From Halorubellus litoreus (lineage in GTDB: Archaea; Halobacteriota; Halobacteria; Halobacteriales; Natrialbaceae): a stretch of DNA of 64,000 nucleotides. Below, in pieces: positions 1 through 9,229 of this stretch (positions within the stretch are counted from its first letter, which is position 1; every line of letters begins with the position of its first letter). The DNA lies in contig NZ_JAZAQL010000002.1 of assembly GCF_037081675.1 (NCBI RefSeq), positions 186,001-250,000 on the forward strand, given 5' to 3'. The translations under genes and the position numbers were made by a program. The notes beneath the pieces were generated by a model. The model saw only the letters and a program-made list of their open reading frames with translations. It was not told where the DNA came from and searched no databases.

Positions 1-237
1 ACAAGGATGCGATGTACCGCGAGATTATGGATTGGCCGATTGAGATGGATTGAGTTCGTGTTCTATTCCAGCTATCGCGGACGGCATCTCCCGCACCCTC
101 AACACATTACCGGTCGTTTGAGAACATGTCCATGTCGATCCAGCGCGGTTCCCTTCAGAAGTCCTCGACGATCCGTGATCCGGGCTCACACGGTGCTATC
201 GATGCCATGCTGTTTGACACGAAACGTCATCTAAGGA

Positions 238-1347
238 TGCAGTGTTGAACGCAAGACAGCGGTGGAATCAACATTGTGACATTCAGGTTTCCGCCAGTAC
301 CGACGCTTTATCGGCAGATTCTGAGATCGGACGATTCGGTTTCACCCGACTTGCGCGGTGATCAAAACATCAGTTTCACAAGATACCGCACGAAGTATGC
401 GGTGGACGATGGCGATGCCTCTCCGGAATACGTCCGGAGAAGGGAGCAGGCGGCGAGCCCTTAACTCGCCGGCTGCGCGAAGTTATGCACGATGCACTTG
501 CGCGTGAGCTCCCGGAACTGGCCATGCCAGCTCCGGGAGCGGATCTCGTCGCCGTCGTCCTTCAGCATCGCAAACACGGTCTCACTCATCGACCGCTGGT
601 TGTAGACCTCGTCGTCAATTCTAGCGTTGTGAGCCTTCTTGAGCGCGTTCTGTTCGCAGTGTTTGATCACTGGACGCGTGGATGCGTCACGACACGCTTC
701 GCGAAGATCAGCCCACGAGTACATCTTGTCGGCCAGCAGTGCCTGCAGGTCTTCGGCGTTCCGCCGGAAGACCTGCAGCCCAATATGGCCGTCATAGGCT
801 TTCTTCGTCGTGAAATGAGCGTCCATGATAGCAAGTGACTCCGTATCGACGAGCAGCGTCGTCTTCATAGCGTTGAACGAGTAGCCGACACGATTTCGGT
901 AGTGTGAGCTGGCCTGATCTCGCTGGAAGCCGCTGGCGTCGATCGAGGCAGTCCCCGAGAGCCCCGCCTGCTCCGCGCTTCGGCGGAGCAGGCGGCGCAA
1001 CTCTTGCATTGGAAATTCCCCATCCCACACGCTGAACGACGTGTAATCCGGAGAGTTCTCAAGGCCGAACACGTCAAGGATGCCCCGCATCTCGTTGAGA
1101 TAGTCCTCGAACTGTCGGAGCGGTTTATTGACTTCCTCTTTGAGCAAGAGCAGCGCGATCTTCGTGGATTTGGCGTACCCGTCGTCGCCGTCGGCGACGG
1201 CGGGTACGTCCGGTTCCTCAACGTGGGTCGTGGCGAACTCGTGAAACGTCTGTGCGAGGTTCCTGAGACGTCCCATATCGACAGACGGCGTCCAAATCCC
1301 CTGAAATCAGCGATACAATCCACAGAGGGCGTCGGCGTTCAACGGAG
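238..1347. mobile_element. ISH1-like IS5-family insertion sequence
   Basis: The transposase gene is bracketed by short inverted ends sharing GTTGAACGC (about 244-252, and the reverse complement about 1336-1344) and by a direct repeat CATCTAAGGA at 228-237 and 1348-1357 that looks like a target-site duplication. The length of about 1.1 kb fits the ISH1 group of IS5 elements. The ends do not align perfectly, since the offset from the repeat differs by about 2 bp, so the exact boundaries are uncertain by a few bases. The sequence left of it (1-227) is non-coding or decayed, with no intact gene. Confidence 0.6.
461..1276 (-). CDS. IS5-family (ISH1-like) DDE transposase
   Basis: A 271-aa transposase that would cut and paste the surrounding element. 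The RNase H-like DDE core is visible: first Asp in SIDASGFQR (about residue 113), second Asp in LLADKMYSW (about 186), and Glu in SMSETVFAMLK (about 235). The C-terminal RSRSWHGQFRELTRKCIVHN block is typical of haloarchaeal IS5 transposases. The N-terminal region is short, as in ISH1-type proteins. The second motif reads DKMY where relatives usually have DKGY, so activity may be reduced, but the frame is open throughout. It shares its architecture with the second IS5-type transposase at 8336-9175 but is clearly a different lineage. Confidence 0.85.
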   Translation of the reverse strand: MGRLRNLAQTFHEFATTHVEEPDVPAVADGDDGYAKSTKIALLLLKEEVNKPLRQFEDYLNEMRGILDVFGLENSPDYTSFSVWDGEFPMQELRRLLRRSAEQAGLSGTASIDASGFQRDQASSHYRNRVGYSFNAMKTTLLVDTESLAIMDAHFTTKKAYDGHIGLQVFRRNAEDLQALLADKMYSWADLREACRDASTRPVIKHCEQNALKKAHNARIDDEVYNQRSMSETVFAMLKDDGDEIRSRSWHGQFRELTRKCIVHNFAQPAS

Positions 1348-1462
1348 CATCTAAGGACGAACAATACCGTTTGGATCGCCAGATACGCACGCTGAAAACG
1401 ATAGCATGGTCGATCCAGCCTGATGTGTCTTCCTCGATATTCACTGCTCGGGCTACTGTTCC

Positions 1463-1621
1463 CACGACACGCAAACAGTCCGTCCCGTTGTTATCCACAC
1501 CATCGAGAAACTGGAGAGTCTCGCCGTCGAAAACGGCTATGACGACCAACCTCTCCGAGACGTCCTCGGGTCAGAGGCCGTCCGCCTACTGCTGTGCCAC
1601 CTGCTGTACTCACTAATATAA
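1463..1621 (+). pseudogene. C-terminal remnant of an unidentified gene
   Basis: An open frame of 52 codons ending at a TAA reads like the end of a real protein (for example IEKLESLAVENGYDDQPLRD and SEAVRLLLCHLLYSLI), but no start codon or upstream homologous frame is present because the ISH1-like element ends immediately to the left. It is probably the tail of a gene disrupted by the IS. The family was not recognised. The rest of 1358-1809 holds nothing else I can support. Confidence 0.3.
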
Positions 1622-1809
1622 CACCCACAATTCTCGGTTGGACAGCGAGTTATTCGGTCAGTGCTTGATGGCCGAGAACTTGCACTTGATAGAGGAAAAG
1701 ATGGTTTTGGTAGCGCTCGTCGACCGTATTAATAAGAGTTGATTTTGACCTCGCTTATCATCGCACCCTTAACCATACTTTTACTTATAACACTGGGATG
1801 AAAATATAA

Positions 1810-2964
1810 TCATTCCTTTAGAAGAGATTTGTACACATTATATGTCTTCTGTGCTGATTTCTCCCATGAGTACAAGGATGAAACCTGTGTCGGTTGATAT
1901 TGACCCATTGACTGCAAGGTGGTGTGTATTTTATCAGCTATCATTGAATAGTCATTCACATCTTCTAAGAATTCTCCCCCCTCGGTTAACATTTCTTGCA
2001 ACCCGAATTTTTGCGTCGTTATGATTGGGGTCCCACAAACTAGTGATTCCAAGAGCACAAAAGGTAGGCCTTCAGACAGTGAAGGTAGTAAAAATACATC
2101 GCTATTTGTATATAATGTTGCTAAATCATCTCGAGGTACGAAACCTAGAGTATACACATCGTCGATGGTTTCTCTATTATCAATGTACTCAGAGACACTT
2201 TCTTTCGACCAACCGCTACCTGCTAAAACAAGACTGTGATTTATATCGAACCTTTCCTTAGCGATTTCAAACCCTCTAATTATGCCTTCTGGGTTCTTAT
2301 AAAAAGAATTTCTACTTATGTGGAATATATACTGTTCTGGCAAATCATATTTATTAATTACTTCTGTCTTGTTTTCAGGTCCGAAACCCTCTGGTGGCGC
2401 ATTCGGTGTGACATGTATCTTTCCATCAGGTATATCAAAGACTTCACTATGGATCTTTTTGGAATATTCTGATATCGTAAATATTGCGTCAAATTTTTCC
2501 AGAACCTTGGATATTGAAAGCTTCCTGACCTTCCTTTCCAATGCGGAATAATGTTCAGGGTGTATATGCGGTCTTACCGCGAAGTGAATCGTAGTTACCA
2601 GCTTGGTATCGTCATTTGCAAACCAAAATGGTCGAGGTGGGACCATTTGATAGTGCAATATATCAAATTGACTTCTATCGATTTTGAATTCACTCATCGG
2701 TGAAATCTGTGCACCAAGTGAGGACTTCCAACCTAAACCATTTTCTAAGAAGGCATCTACAAAATTACTGAATAAGTCGGATCTGTCGACAATAACCTCA
2801 TTATTTGACTCATATATTTTGTCATCAGCCTTTTGGTAGTGCAGGAGGGATAACTTATCATCTTCCAACCTGACTGAATTTAGCCCTTTAATTATATTCT
2901 TTCGATAAATCCCTGGGCCATTATCCGAGGAGTCAATTCGACTTGTGAAGAATCCAATGTTCAT
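1810..2964 (-). CDS. Family 4 (GT-B) glycosyltransferase
   Basis: A 384-aa GT-B-fold sugar transferase, predicted to add a nucleotide-activated sugar during surface-glycan or S-layer/N-glycan synthesis on the cytoplasmic side of the membrane. Visible family features are the N-terminal SRIDSSDNGPGIYRKNII segment, the mid-protein IFTISEYSKKIHSEVF and GKIHVTPNAPPEGF junction, and the C-terminal donor-site block DVFLLPSLSEGLPFVLLES with a following GTPIITT, the EX7E-like signature of glycosyltransferase group 1. Start ATG at 2964. It lies 25 bp downstream of the family 2 glycosyltransferase on the same strand, so the two are likely co-transcribed. The base composition is much more AT-rich than the window's chromosomal part, suggesting transfer. 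The acceptor and sugar cannot be told. Confidence 0.85.
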   Translation of the reverse strand: MNIGFFTSRIDSSDNGPGIYRKNIIKGLNSVRLEDDKLSLLHYQKADDKIYESNNEVIVDRSDLFSNFVDAFLENGLGWKSSLGAQISPMSEFKIDRSQFDILHYQMVPPRPFWFANDDTKLVTTIHFAVRPHIHPEHYSALERKVRKLSISKVLEKFDAIFTISEYSKKIHSEVFDIPDGKIHVTPNAPPEGFGPENKTEVINKYDLPEQYIFHISRNSFYKNPEGIIRGFEIAKERFDINHSLVLAGSGWSKESVSEYIDNRETIDDVYTLGFVPRDDLATLYTNSDVFLLPSLSEGLPFVLLESLVCGTPIITTQKFGLQEMLTEGGEFLEDVNDYSMIADKIHTTLQSMGQYQPTQVSSLYSWEKSAQKTYNVYKSLLKE

Positions 2965-2989
2965 AATGGTACTATAATTCTAAAACGGT

Positions 2990-3865
2990 TCAGTTGTTAT
3001 GGTACTGTTCCTTTTTTCCCTTCTGACCTCTAACCCCGTCAAAGATACTTAGAATTAGGGGCATTATTAACTCACGGTTGAAAACTAAGGATCTAAAAAG
3101 CCGTTTTGAAAGCAATGGAATTAACAATGCGACGTAGAGAATGGCGCTTCCTTTCCCGATTACTCTCTTCATATGAATCTTATTTCTTGTATCATAATAC
3201 GCTTGATAAGGGTGTTGGTGAATCTTCTCAGATTCTCTGTGGGTTGCCTTTGCTTCTGTATAAACCCCTATGTCATATCCCGCCTTACGTGCTCGAATTG
3301 AATATTCAACTTCTTCATGATACATGAAGAAATCTTCATTCATCAACCCAATATCCTCAATTAACTCATCGTTAATGAAGATTGCACATCCGACTACATA
3401 ATCTGTTGGGGTGAATTTATTAATAGTCGATTTGAAAGATGGTAAAAGACCAAGTGTTCTTAGAGTTGGAAGGGGATAAGTGTTTAAGTCATATCTCTGT
3501 TGACCCTTTTCGTCAACGATCCTGGGCGTCAAGAGTCCGATTGACTCAGATTTCAAAAATCTGAAACACTCTCGAATATCCTCATTTTCAATTCGAACAT
3601 CCGGATTTAGTATTAGTATAGAATTATTGTCGGCCCTTGAATTCTGGATTCCATAATTATTACCACCAGCATATCCAAGGTTTTCTCCGAGGTCAAAATA
3701 TTGAATTGATTTATTGTTGAACTTTTCCTTATTGATTGTCGACGAGCTGTCGACTACGATTGTCTCGTAAGGTAAGTCAGAGACGGAATTTGCTAATTCG
3801 ATTGTATCCTCATCAGAGTGATAATTCAATATTATTATTGACAGCCCTTTATCATACTCTGCCAT
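2990..3865 (-). CDS. Family 2 (GT-A) glycosyltransferase
   Basis: A 291-aa rhamnosyltransferase-like GT2 enzyme. Evidence is the N-terminal SIIILNYHSDEDTIELANSV, the nucleotide-sugar site ETIVVDSSS, GYAGGNNYGI, and a DXD-like ILNPDVRIE, followed by the GCAIFINDELIEDIGLMNED and FFMYHEEVEYSIRARKAGY motifs that mark the WbbL/RfbF-like group. A hydrophobic stretch near the C terminus (about residues 240-260) may associate it with the membrane. I chose the internal ATG at 3865 (MAEYDKGLSI) over the upstream ATG at 3892 because homologues start just before the first beta strand. It pairs with the downstream GT4 gene in an AT-rich, probably horizontally acquired glycan cassette. Confidence 0.85.
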   Translation of the reverse strand: MAEYDKGLSIIILNYHSDEDTIELANSVSDLPYETIVVDSSSTINKEKFNNKSIQYFDLGENLGYAGGNNYGIQNSRADNNSILILNPDVRIENEDIRECFRFLKSESIGLLTPRIVDEKGQQRYDLNTYPLPTLRTLGLLPSFKSTINKFTPTDYVVGCAIFINDELIEDIGLMNEDFFMYHEEVEYSIRARKAGYDIGVYTEAKATHRESEKIHQHPYQAYYDTRNKIHMKRVIGKGSAILYVALLIPLLSKRLFRSLVFNRELIMPLILSIFDGVRGQKGKKEQYHNN

Positions 3866-4481
3866 ACTACATCGTAACTCAGAGCAGTACAAATACTTTT
3901 GTATTGATGCCTAAGGACGCGTTCAGATTCGCTGATTCCATGCGAAGGCGAATGATCGGAGCCACTCGTCAGCAGTTTCCGCGCTGGCGTGACTGAATTT
4001 TGTGGATAACGCGTGAGCGAGCACGTACGTTCGCATCGGTTCAAGCTTCGTTTGAGAAGTTCATTGGTCTCTGGGTCGATTGCAGCGTACAAGCATCTTG
4101 GAAACGCGGGCTAAGACAGAACGCATTCAAAATGGACTACTTTCCATTGTGGGTCCAGTTGTATATCCAGTTTAACCCTATGAAGGAGGTATAAGCGGGT
4201 ATTTGCTACGTTCTGTAAACCACTAACCTAACAGACATGTATGAGTTTAACGGTCACTTACGGGAATTTCAGCGGCTTGCCCGCACCAGATCGGTTCAGA
4301 TGCTACCTATGACGGGGGCGTTATTGTAGGTTGGAAGCTGGGTCTCGTCCAGTCACAGATAATCGACTTATATTATGATGTGGTCTTCCTAACAACATCA
4401 GTAGTCGGTATGGGACTTCCAAGTGAGCAATCTCAGGGCAATCCCTTATCGGTCAACCCGGAATAATTTAACACATCACAT
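3866..4481. other. Intergenic stretch, no gene recognised
   Basis: About 600 bp with no convincing reading frame on either strand. A TATA-like AT-rich patch lies around 4370-4380. Codon patterns suggest decayed sequence rather than a missed gene. Confidence 0.4.
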
Positions 4482-5523
4482 ATGCCCGATGACTATCCGA
4501 TACAGCATTCAGATTCCTTTCGACCTAGCTCAGCACAGGGAAGCGGTAATTACACGACGCAGTATAGATATGAAGAGCATCCGGAGAAAGACGAGTATGG
4601 GCCGGTAGCCGATCGGTTTACCGAGGAACTCAAACTCAGTCACCCTGCACCTGATATTCAGATTTTACGGAGGGAAACGCACCTAACCGCGCAGCTACAT
4701 GAGCGAAACCGCGATCAGTGGGAGACGGACTCTTCTTTCAACAATGACGGGTCGGCGTTGTACGACATCGCTATCCTCGACGTCGCCGACAAGGCACTCG
4801 ATGTCGAGGGTATCGACCCATCAGCACTCGACGTTCCCGAACGACGGTTCAAGACGGTCTTTCTCAACAAAGCAAGACAATCGCCTGTGCTCAAAGACTT
4901 CTACGAATATCTCGAATGCTCCGATGCCGTGCTCGCCGAACTCGGTTACAGGACGCAGCTGAGTTCGTGAGTTACGAGACAATTCGTATCGAAGCGAACG
5001 AACGTCTTCCTGAAGAGTTGGCTGAACTGGAGCGGGGGCAGGATGCGTTCGAAGCAGCTGTCCTTCGAGCAGTCTACGCAGTGTTCCGAAACGGAATCAC
5101 GCCTCCGGAAGCGGTGAGTGCAGCATATGGGTTCGACGCTGTTCGTCCGCCGCTATACAAGAAGTCAGTCCTGCGACCCGTGAAGCGGGAAGCCCTCCAG
5201 AATTGGGTTCGACTCCTCCTCAACGAGACACTGCAGCCCCTCACGTTCCATCGCAAACAGAGTCAGATTGAGATACCACAGTTCGTCGGTCTCTTCGCTA
5301 CGTCTGCACCATACGACTGTGGGGTCCAGACGGTTCCCGACGTCGTCGATCACCACGAGAACCGCGCGACGATTCCGGAAGGCAGCGGGGGTTTCGGTCC
5401 ATCTATAATCCTTACCCGCGAGACGTAGCCAATCGAAGCATTGCGAAGGGTCTCGCCGGTCGATTCTATCGTCTTGCCCGTGAACTTGGTTTTGTTTCGT
5501 CGTTTCTCATAAACGAAAACTGC
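4482..5523 (+). pseudogene. Decayed transposase (frameshifted, truncated)
   Basis: One ancestral coding sequence can be followed through three frames. From 4482 to about 4960 it reads through GPVADRFTEELKLSHPAPDI and LKDFYEYLECSDAVLAEL. It then shifts frame into NERLPEELAELERGQDAFEA and continues through QIEIPQFVGLFATSAPYDCG and VPDVVDHHENRATIPEGS to about 5390. A third frame follows (YPRDVANRSIAKGLAGRFYR) to about 5520. The pattern (N-terminal helical domain, then a catalytic-looking PQFVGLFA block) resembles a haloarchaeal IS transposase of the ISH3/IS4-like type, but I cannot name it with certainty. The stop in the first frame and at least two frameshifts make it inactive. It abuts the tRNA-fragment cluster. 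Confidence 0.55.
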
Positions 5524-5542
5524 CGGATGGGGGGAGTTGGAA

Positions 5543-5816
5543 GTGCTCCGTCAGCGATTCGAACCGATACCAGACGTGCTCGCTCACGTGCGTTCGCTGC
5601 GCGCGACTGGTAGGATTCGAATCCTGTGCGCATTTTCAGCAATCCGACCGACTCGCTGCGCTCGTCGTCGTGAATTGCTGAAAAGTGCTCCGTCAGGGAT
5701 TCGAACCACGGTCACTTCACTCGCTCACGCTCGTTCCGCTCCCTGATTCGAATCCCTTCCGTCCGCGCTTCATTCGACCAACGTCCTCGCTGTCGCTCGG
5801 ACGTTGGTTCGGTAGA
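5543..5816. repeat. Tandem tRNA-Glu 3'-end fragments with hairpins
   Basis: Two partial copies of the tRNA-Glu T-arm/acceptor sequence, GTGCTCCGTCAGNGATTCGA, begin at 5543 and 5685, and a third, complete 42-bp copy follows at 5819. Spacing is 142 and about 134 bp. Between them are hairpins whose loops contain CTCGCT...CGCTCG: ACCAACGTCC/GGACGTTGGT at 5777-5786 and 5799-5808 is perfect, and ATTGCTGAAAA pairs with TTTTCAGCAAT across 5634-5684. Extra palindromic GGATTCGAATCC pieces also occur. This looks like repeated integration or excision scars at one attachment site. Confidence 0.65.
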
Positions 5817-5818
5817 AG

Positions 5819-5860
5819 TGCTCCGTCAGGGATTCGAACCCTGGTCCTTGCCGTGAGAGG
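5819..5860. repeat. Left attachment site (42-bp repeat of tRNA-Glu 3' end)
   Basis: The 42 bases are identical to 57096-57137, the 3' part of the tRNA-Glu gene (acceptor stem, T arm, and variable region to the anticodon stem). After 5860 the two sequences diverge at once. With the intact gene at the other end next to integrase genes, this is the expected product of tRNA-targeted integration. Confidence 0.85.
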
Positions 5861-6273
5861 CCGGGATTCCCCGCAGGATGGAGAACCGGAAATCCAGGGC
5901 CGATCGTCTCCAATATGTGGCTTTGACCTGCTACTGACTGTTTATTGGACGTCTACCCATAAAAACCCTCAGACGCTTGCCCACTTGGCAAATCAGATTC
6001 GCAGGACTCAGTTGCGTTAGTCCGTCTAAACCCAACTATGCGATATGGTCGTCTTGTTAGTGTGTCGGCCGGACTCTCAGAAGGGACCATCCCCGCCCCA
6101 CTTTGGGTCGCGCCGGTGGCAACCCTGTCGAAGATGCTAGTTACACACGTGTTCCACTGAACAGCGTCCCGGCTATATTCCGGGATTCACGTCCCGAGGG
6201 TACCTCTATCGTCTCCCGGATTTCATCGATATCTCGGAATAGAACCTGTTGTCGAACGGTCCACTCCGACGGA
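5861..6273. other. Left-end non-coding segment
   Basis: About 410 bp just inside the left attachment site. No supported gene or strong repeat was seen. Confidence 0.4.
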
Positions 6274-6885
6274 CTACTGCTCCATAACCTCCTCCAGCGA
6301 AAAGGTTTCAACCAAGGGAGTGTCCGCTGCCTCACAGTAGCCCGCATATTCCATCAACCCAATCTCCGCCATCTGCTCGCTCGGCTCCACCGACAGCAAG
6401 TGGTCGTCTCCACAGCGCGAACACTCGACGGTCAACTCCTCCGCAATCGGCCCGACGTTATCCATATCAACCGGCCCGCCCGTTACCCGCTCGATGTCCT
6501 GCGACACCCACTCGTCGTGCCGCGCCTCCACCTCATCGAAGTCGGTCGCCTCTCCTCGGGTCGTCACCAGCCACTCGCCCGTCTCGTGGTCCGAATGCAT
6601 TCCAAACGCGATCCCGGCTTCGGACTCGTAGACAAACGAGATAACTTTGTTCTCCGTTCCGGGAGCGGACAGCACCTCTTCGGCCCGTACGATGCGTTCG
6701 TCGTCCCGTAGCGCCTCGAACTCTTCGTCGGTCAACGGGCGGTCGGGGATTGACTCGGTGTCGGGCTCTCCTGCGAGTGCCGCAAGCAGTTCCTCATGGA
6801 CCTCGGCCGGGCAGTCGTGCAGCCGAAGCCGAGAAAGCGTCCCGAACTCCTCCCCACATGAATCGCAGACTCGCGCCATACGCAT
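6274..6885 (-). CDS. C2H2-type zinc-finger-like small protein
   Basis: A 203-aa acidic protein of unknown function. The N terminus carries CDSCGEEFGTLSRLRLHDC (about residues 8-26), a CxxC...H-C finger typical of haloarchaeal small zinc-finger proteins, and a second CxxC (ECSRCGDDH) sits at about residues 158-166 with a further Cys near 187. These could form two zinc sites and act in nucleic-acid or protein binding. The middle (about 60-150) has no family I recognise. An alternative start at the third codon (MARVC) is equally possible. It is the first gene at the left end of the element and stands alone. Confidence 0.65.
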   Translation of the reverse strand: MRMARVCDSCGEEFGTLSRLRLHDCPAEVHEELLAALAGEPDTESIPDRPLTDEEFEALRDDERIVRAEEVLSAPGTENKVISFVYESEAGIAFGMHSDHETGEWLVTTRGEATDFDEVEARHDEWVSQDIERVTGGPVDMDNVGPIAEELTVECSRCGDDHLLSVEPSEQMAEIGLMEYAGYCEAADTPLVETFSLEEVMEQ

Positions 6886-7026
6886 TCGTGTCTACCGACC
6901 GAGTAAACCGTTTCCCTCCAAATAAGGGATGTGCGTACTGGAATCGGGTGGTCGACTCCTAACCTTCGCGTTCTGTGAGTTACTGCACACAGGATTCATG
7001 TCCACGGATGACATGACTAGCGTTGA

Positions 7027-7938
7027 GTGCTCCCGGAATTCCTTGATTTGCTGTTCATCTGCGTGCTCGTATGGAGCTTGCCTGCTCCTCGGGTTTGGCT
7101 TTTAGAGTCAATGATAGCATCGGCCGTCGGGTGGTTCGTTGGAATCATGCTCTACATCTACTACGCAACCAAACCCCTCTTTGACCTATTTTCCGTCACC
7201 GCACGAGGCAGACTCCTATCAGGAGTCATCCTCCTCTCTACCCTCGCACCACGGATTGGAGAATTCGCACTGTCTCACCCACTCGGCGTCGACCGAGTGC
7301 AGCGCTGGTTCGATAACGATATTGCCGAAGACATGACGAAGATGCGACGCGACCTCAGGCGGATGTACGTAGAGAACACCGATGTGAAAGAAGATGCGCC
7401 TACGAAAGGCGAGCTACTTGCGGACATTAAGCGAACGCATTCGGATTTACGTCGTCGTCATGCAATTGGTGAGGTTCTAATCGGTGTCGGTGTAGGACTC
7501 ATTGCAATCGTTATCAGCACGGTTTCTGTGCTTGCTAGCATCGGATTGCTCATATCCGTGTACTCTGTTGTATTCACGCTATCAATGCTTCTACGAGGAT
7601 TTGTCGTGGATACGCTGGCGTACTCAGTGGAATGGGTAGACGAAGACGCTGAGATGGTTAGACGACCTCCCCGGCTTGCAACACTCGGCTTTATGCGCGG
7701 GTGGAATCTGATGCTATTGAAGAATGAGGCGAACATCCATAGACTCATCCTATTGAGCTTGCTACGTGGCGAATTCGTCCTTGGGTTCGAATTAGGGGAA
7801 GACCTAATTGAGGATGTCATGAAGGGTGAGAAGGAGATGGATGAGGCGATGGACGATCTTATTGAGCAAGAGATGGGTGGGAGTTCGATGGAGTCGCGTA
7901 TGATGCGGTCAGTTATTCGTCGATTCTTCGGCGTGTAA
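7027..7938 (+). CDS. Hypothetical multi-pass membrane protein
   Basis: A 303-aa protein with hydrophobic segments near residues 5-20, 28-50, about 62-75, and a strong pair near 150-190 (GEVLIGVGVGLIAIVISTVS and the next helix), separated by charged cytoplasmic regions. The C-terminal third is acidic and helical. The first codon is GTG at 7027. An ATG at 7111 (MIASAVGW) would remove the first hydrophobic stretch, so the start is uncertain. No family was recognised. Its 3' end is followed directly by the 34-bp tandem repeat array. Confidence 0.6.
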   Translation: MLPEFLDLLFICVLVWSLPAPRVWLLESMIASAVGWFVGIMLYIYYATKPLFDLFSVTARGRLLSGVILLSTLAPRIGEFALSHPLGVDRVQRWFDNDIAEDMTKMRRDLRRMYVENTDVKEDAPTKGELLADIKRTHSDLRRRHAIGEVLIGVGVGLIAIVISTVSVLASIGLLISVYSVVFTLSMLLRGFVVDTLAYSVEWVDEDAEMVRRPPRLATLGFMRGWNLMLLKNEANIHRLILLSLLRGEFVLGFELGEDLIEDVMKGEKEMDEAMDDLIEQEMGGSSMESRMMRSVIRRFFGV

Positions 7939-7970
7939 TTGACGTTCTAAACACGTTTCTGCTCACACAC

Positions 7971-8187
7971 CTCTATCGATTTGTTTTCGACGAGGTAGAC
8001 CCCTCTATCGATATGCTCCAGACCGGGTGGACAGCCTTCTATCGATATGTTCTGAGCTTGGTCACACACCGTTATCGAAATGTTCTGGACCGGGCAGACA
8101 CCCCTCTATCGATTTGTTTTCGACGAGGTAGACACCCCTCTATCGATATGCTCCAGACCGGGTAAACACCCCTCTATCGATATGTTT
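7971..8187. repeat. Seven-copy tandem repeat, about 34 bp, iteron-like
   Basis: The core CTATCGAT(A/T)TGTT(T/C) recurs at 7974, 8006, 8040, 8073, 8107, 8141 and 8175, with spacing 32-34 bp. Between cores are two alternating fillers: TTTTCGACGAGGTAGACACC and a CTCCAGACCGGGTAGAC type. ATCGAT is itself palindromic. Such iterons are typical of replication-initiator or partition-protein binding regions, but no replication gene adjoins it. The neighbours are a membrane protein and an IS. Confidence 0.75.
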
Positions 8188-8189
8188 GG

Positions 8190-9200
8190 TGGGCTCTGTT
8201 GAATCGCTGGAAAGCGTCCGCTTCGACTGTCAGACTAGGGATTTGAAGCAGCAAACCGCCGATGTCCATGTCGAAGATTTCGGCCTTGTTGAAACCCTCG
8301 CGGGCAAACATGATGGGCGAGTAGTCTGAGACAGGATGGATTCCCTGCCGAAGTCACGACTTCTCCGGTTCGTTGAACGAGCTATGGTGCTGGCTCGCCG
8401 TGCTGTTGCACGGTTTTCGACACGCTATTCTCGGAAGCGGTTCACGCTCCGTCAGCACGTCGTTCTTCTCTGTCTCAAGGTGAAGAAGACGACCACGTAC
8501 CGCGACCTCGTTGATGAACTCATCGAGATGCCTCGCATCCGTGACGCCCTCGAACTCGATTCGATTCCCGCACCCTCGACACTCTGTAAGGCGTTCGACC
8601 GCTTGGAGATGGCCGTCTGGCGAGTGTTACTGAACATCTCGCTCGCGGACTTGCCGCTGAACGGTATCATCGGCATCGATGCTTCGGGGTTCGAGCGGGC
8701 GCATGCATCAACTCATTATACGAAGCGAACGAATCTCACCATCCAGCAGTTGAAGACGACATTACTGGTCGATACGGCGATTAACGCCGTTCTCGACATT
8801 CACGTGACGACGACACGGAAACACGATACACAGATCGCGCCACAGGTGGTCAAACGGAATGTGGACTCAATTGAGGTATTGATTGGCGACAAAGGATACG
8901 ACGACCAGAACCTCCGACAGCTCACACGTGATCACGGTATTCGACCACTCATCAAGCATCGAGAGTTCTCATCGCTCCATACGGCATGGAATGCGCGGTT
9001 GGATAGTGACCTCTACCATCGTCGAAATATGAACGAGACAGTCAATGCGGCGATCAAACAGAAATACGGTGCGTTTGTGCGATCACGCCGCTGGTGGAAG
9101 CAGTTCCGCGAACTCGTCATCAAATGTGTCGTTCACAACATCGAACAGACGCTCACGTTGTTCCGTCCGTCGTAGTCACAGACGTCAGTGGCTGTAGATG
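8190..9200 (+). mobile_element. IS5-family insertion sequence, right end unresolved
   Basis: The left end starts with GGGCTCTGTTGAATCGC at about 8190, a terminus common to haloarchaeal IS5-type elements. A matching inverted end is not seen soon after the transposase stop. The nearest (GTTTCAACAGAGCC) is at 10258-10271, beyond two unrelated genes. The end given here is therefore only the end of recognisable IS sequence. Confidence 0.55.
8336..9175 (+). CDS. IS5-family DDE transposase
   Basis: A 279-aa transposase, complete for its family. DDE residues are the Asp in GIIGIDASGFERAHA (about residue 115), the Asp in VLIGDKGYDDQ (about 184), and the Glu in RRNMNETVNAAIKQKYGA (about 234), followed by the basic block RSRRWWKQFRELVIKCVVHN. 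The N-terminal helical region (LRQHVVLLCLKVKKTTTYRD) is the DNA-binding part. All motifs are intact, so the enzyme may be functional. Together with an end-like sequence at 8190 it forms an IS inserted downstream of the tandem repeat array. Confidence 0.9.
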   Translation: MDSLPKSRLLRFVERAMVLARRAVARFSTRYSRKRFTLRQHVVLLCLKVKKTTTYRDLVDELIEMPRIRDALELDSIPAPSTLCKAFDRLEMAVWRVLLNISLADLPLNGIIGIDASGFERAHASTHYTKRTNLTIQQLKTTLLVDTAINAVLDIHVTTTRKHDTQIAPQVVKRNVDSIEVLIGDKGYDDQNLRQLTRDHGIRPLIKHREFSSLHTAWNARLDSDLYHRRNMNETVNAAIKQKYGAFVRSRRWWKQFRELVIKCVVHNIEQTLTLFRPS

Positions 9201-9229
9201 GTCTGAGACCACAATCAACAGGTGGTCGT

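Noticed and set aside
7971..8187. Possible CRISPR array
   Set aside because: The segments between the cores are themselves repeated and too similar, and no cas genes exist in the window.
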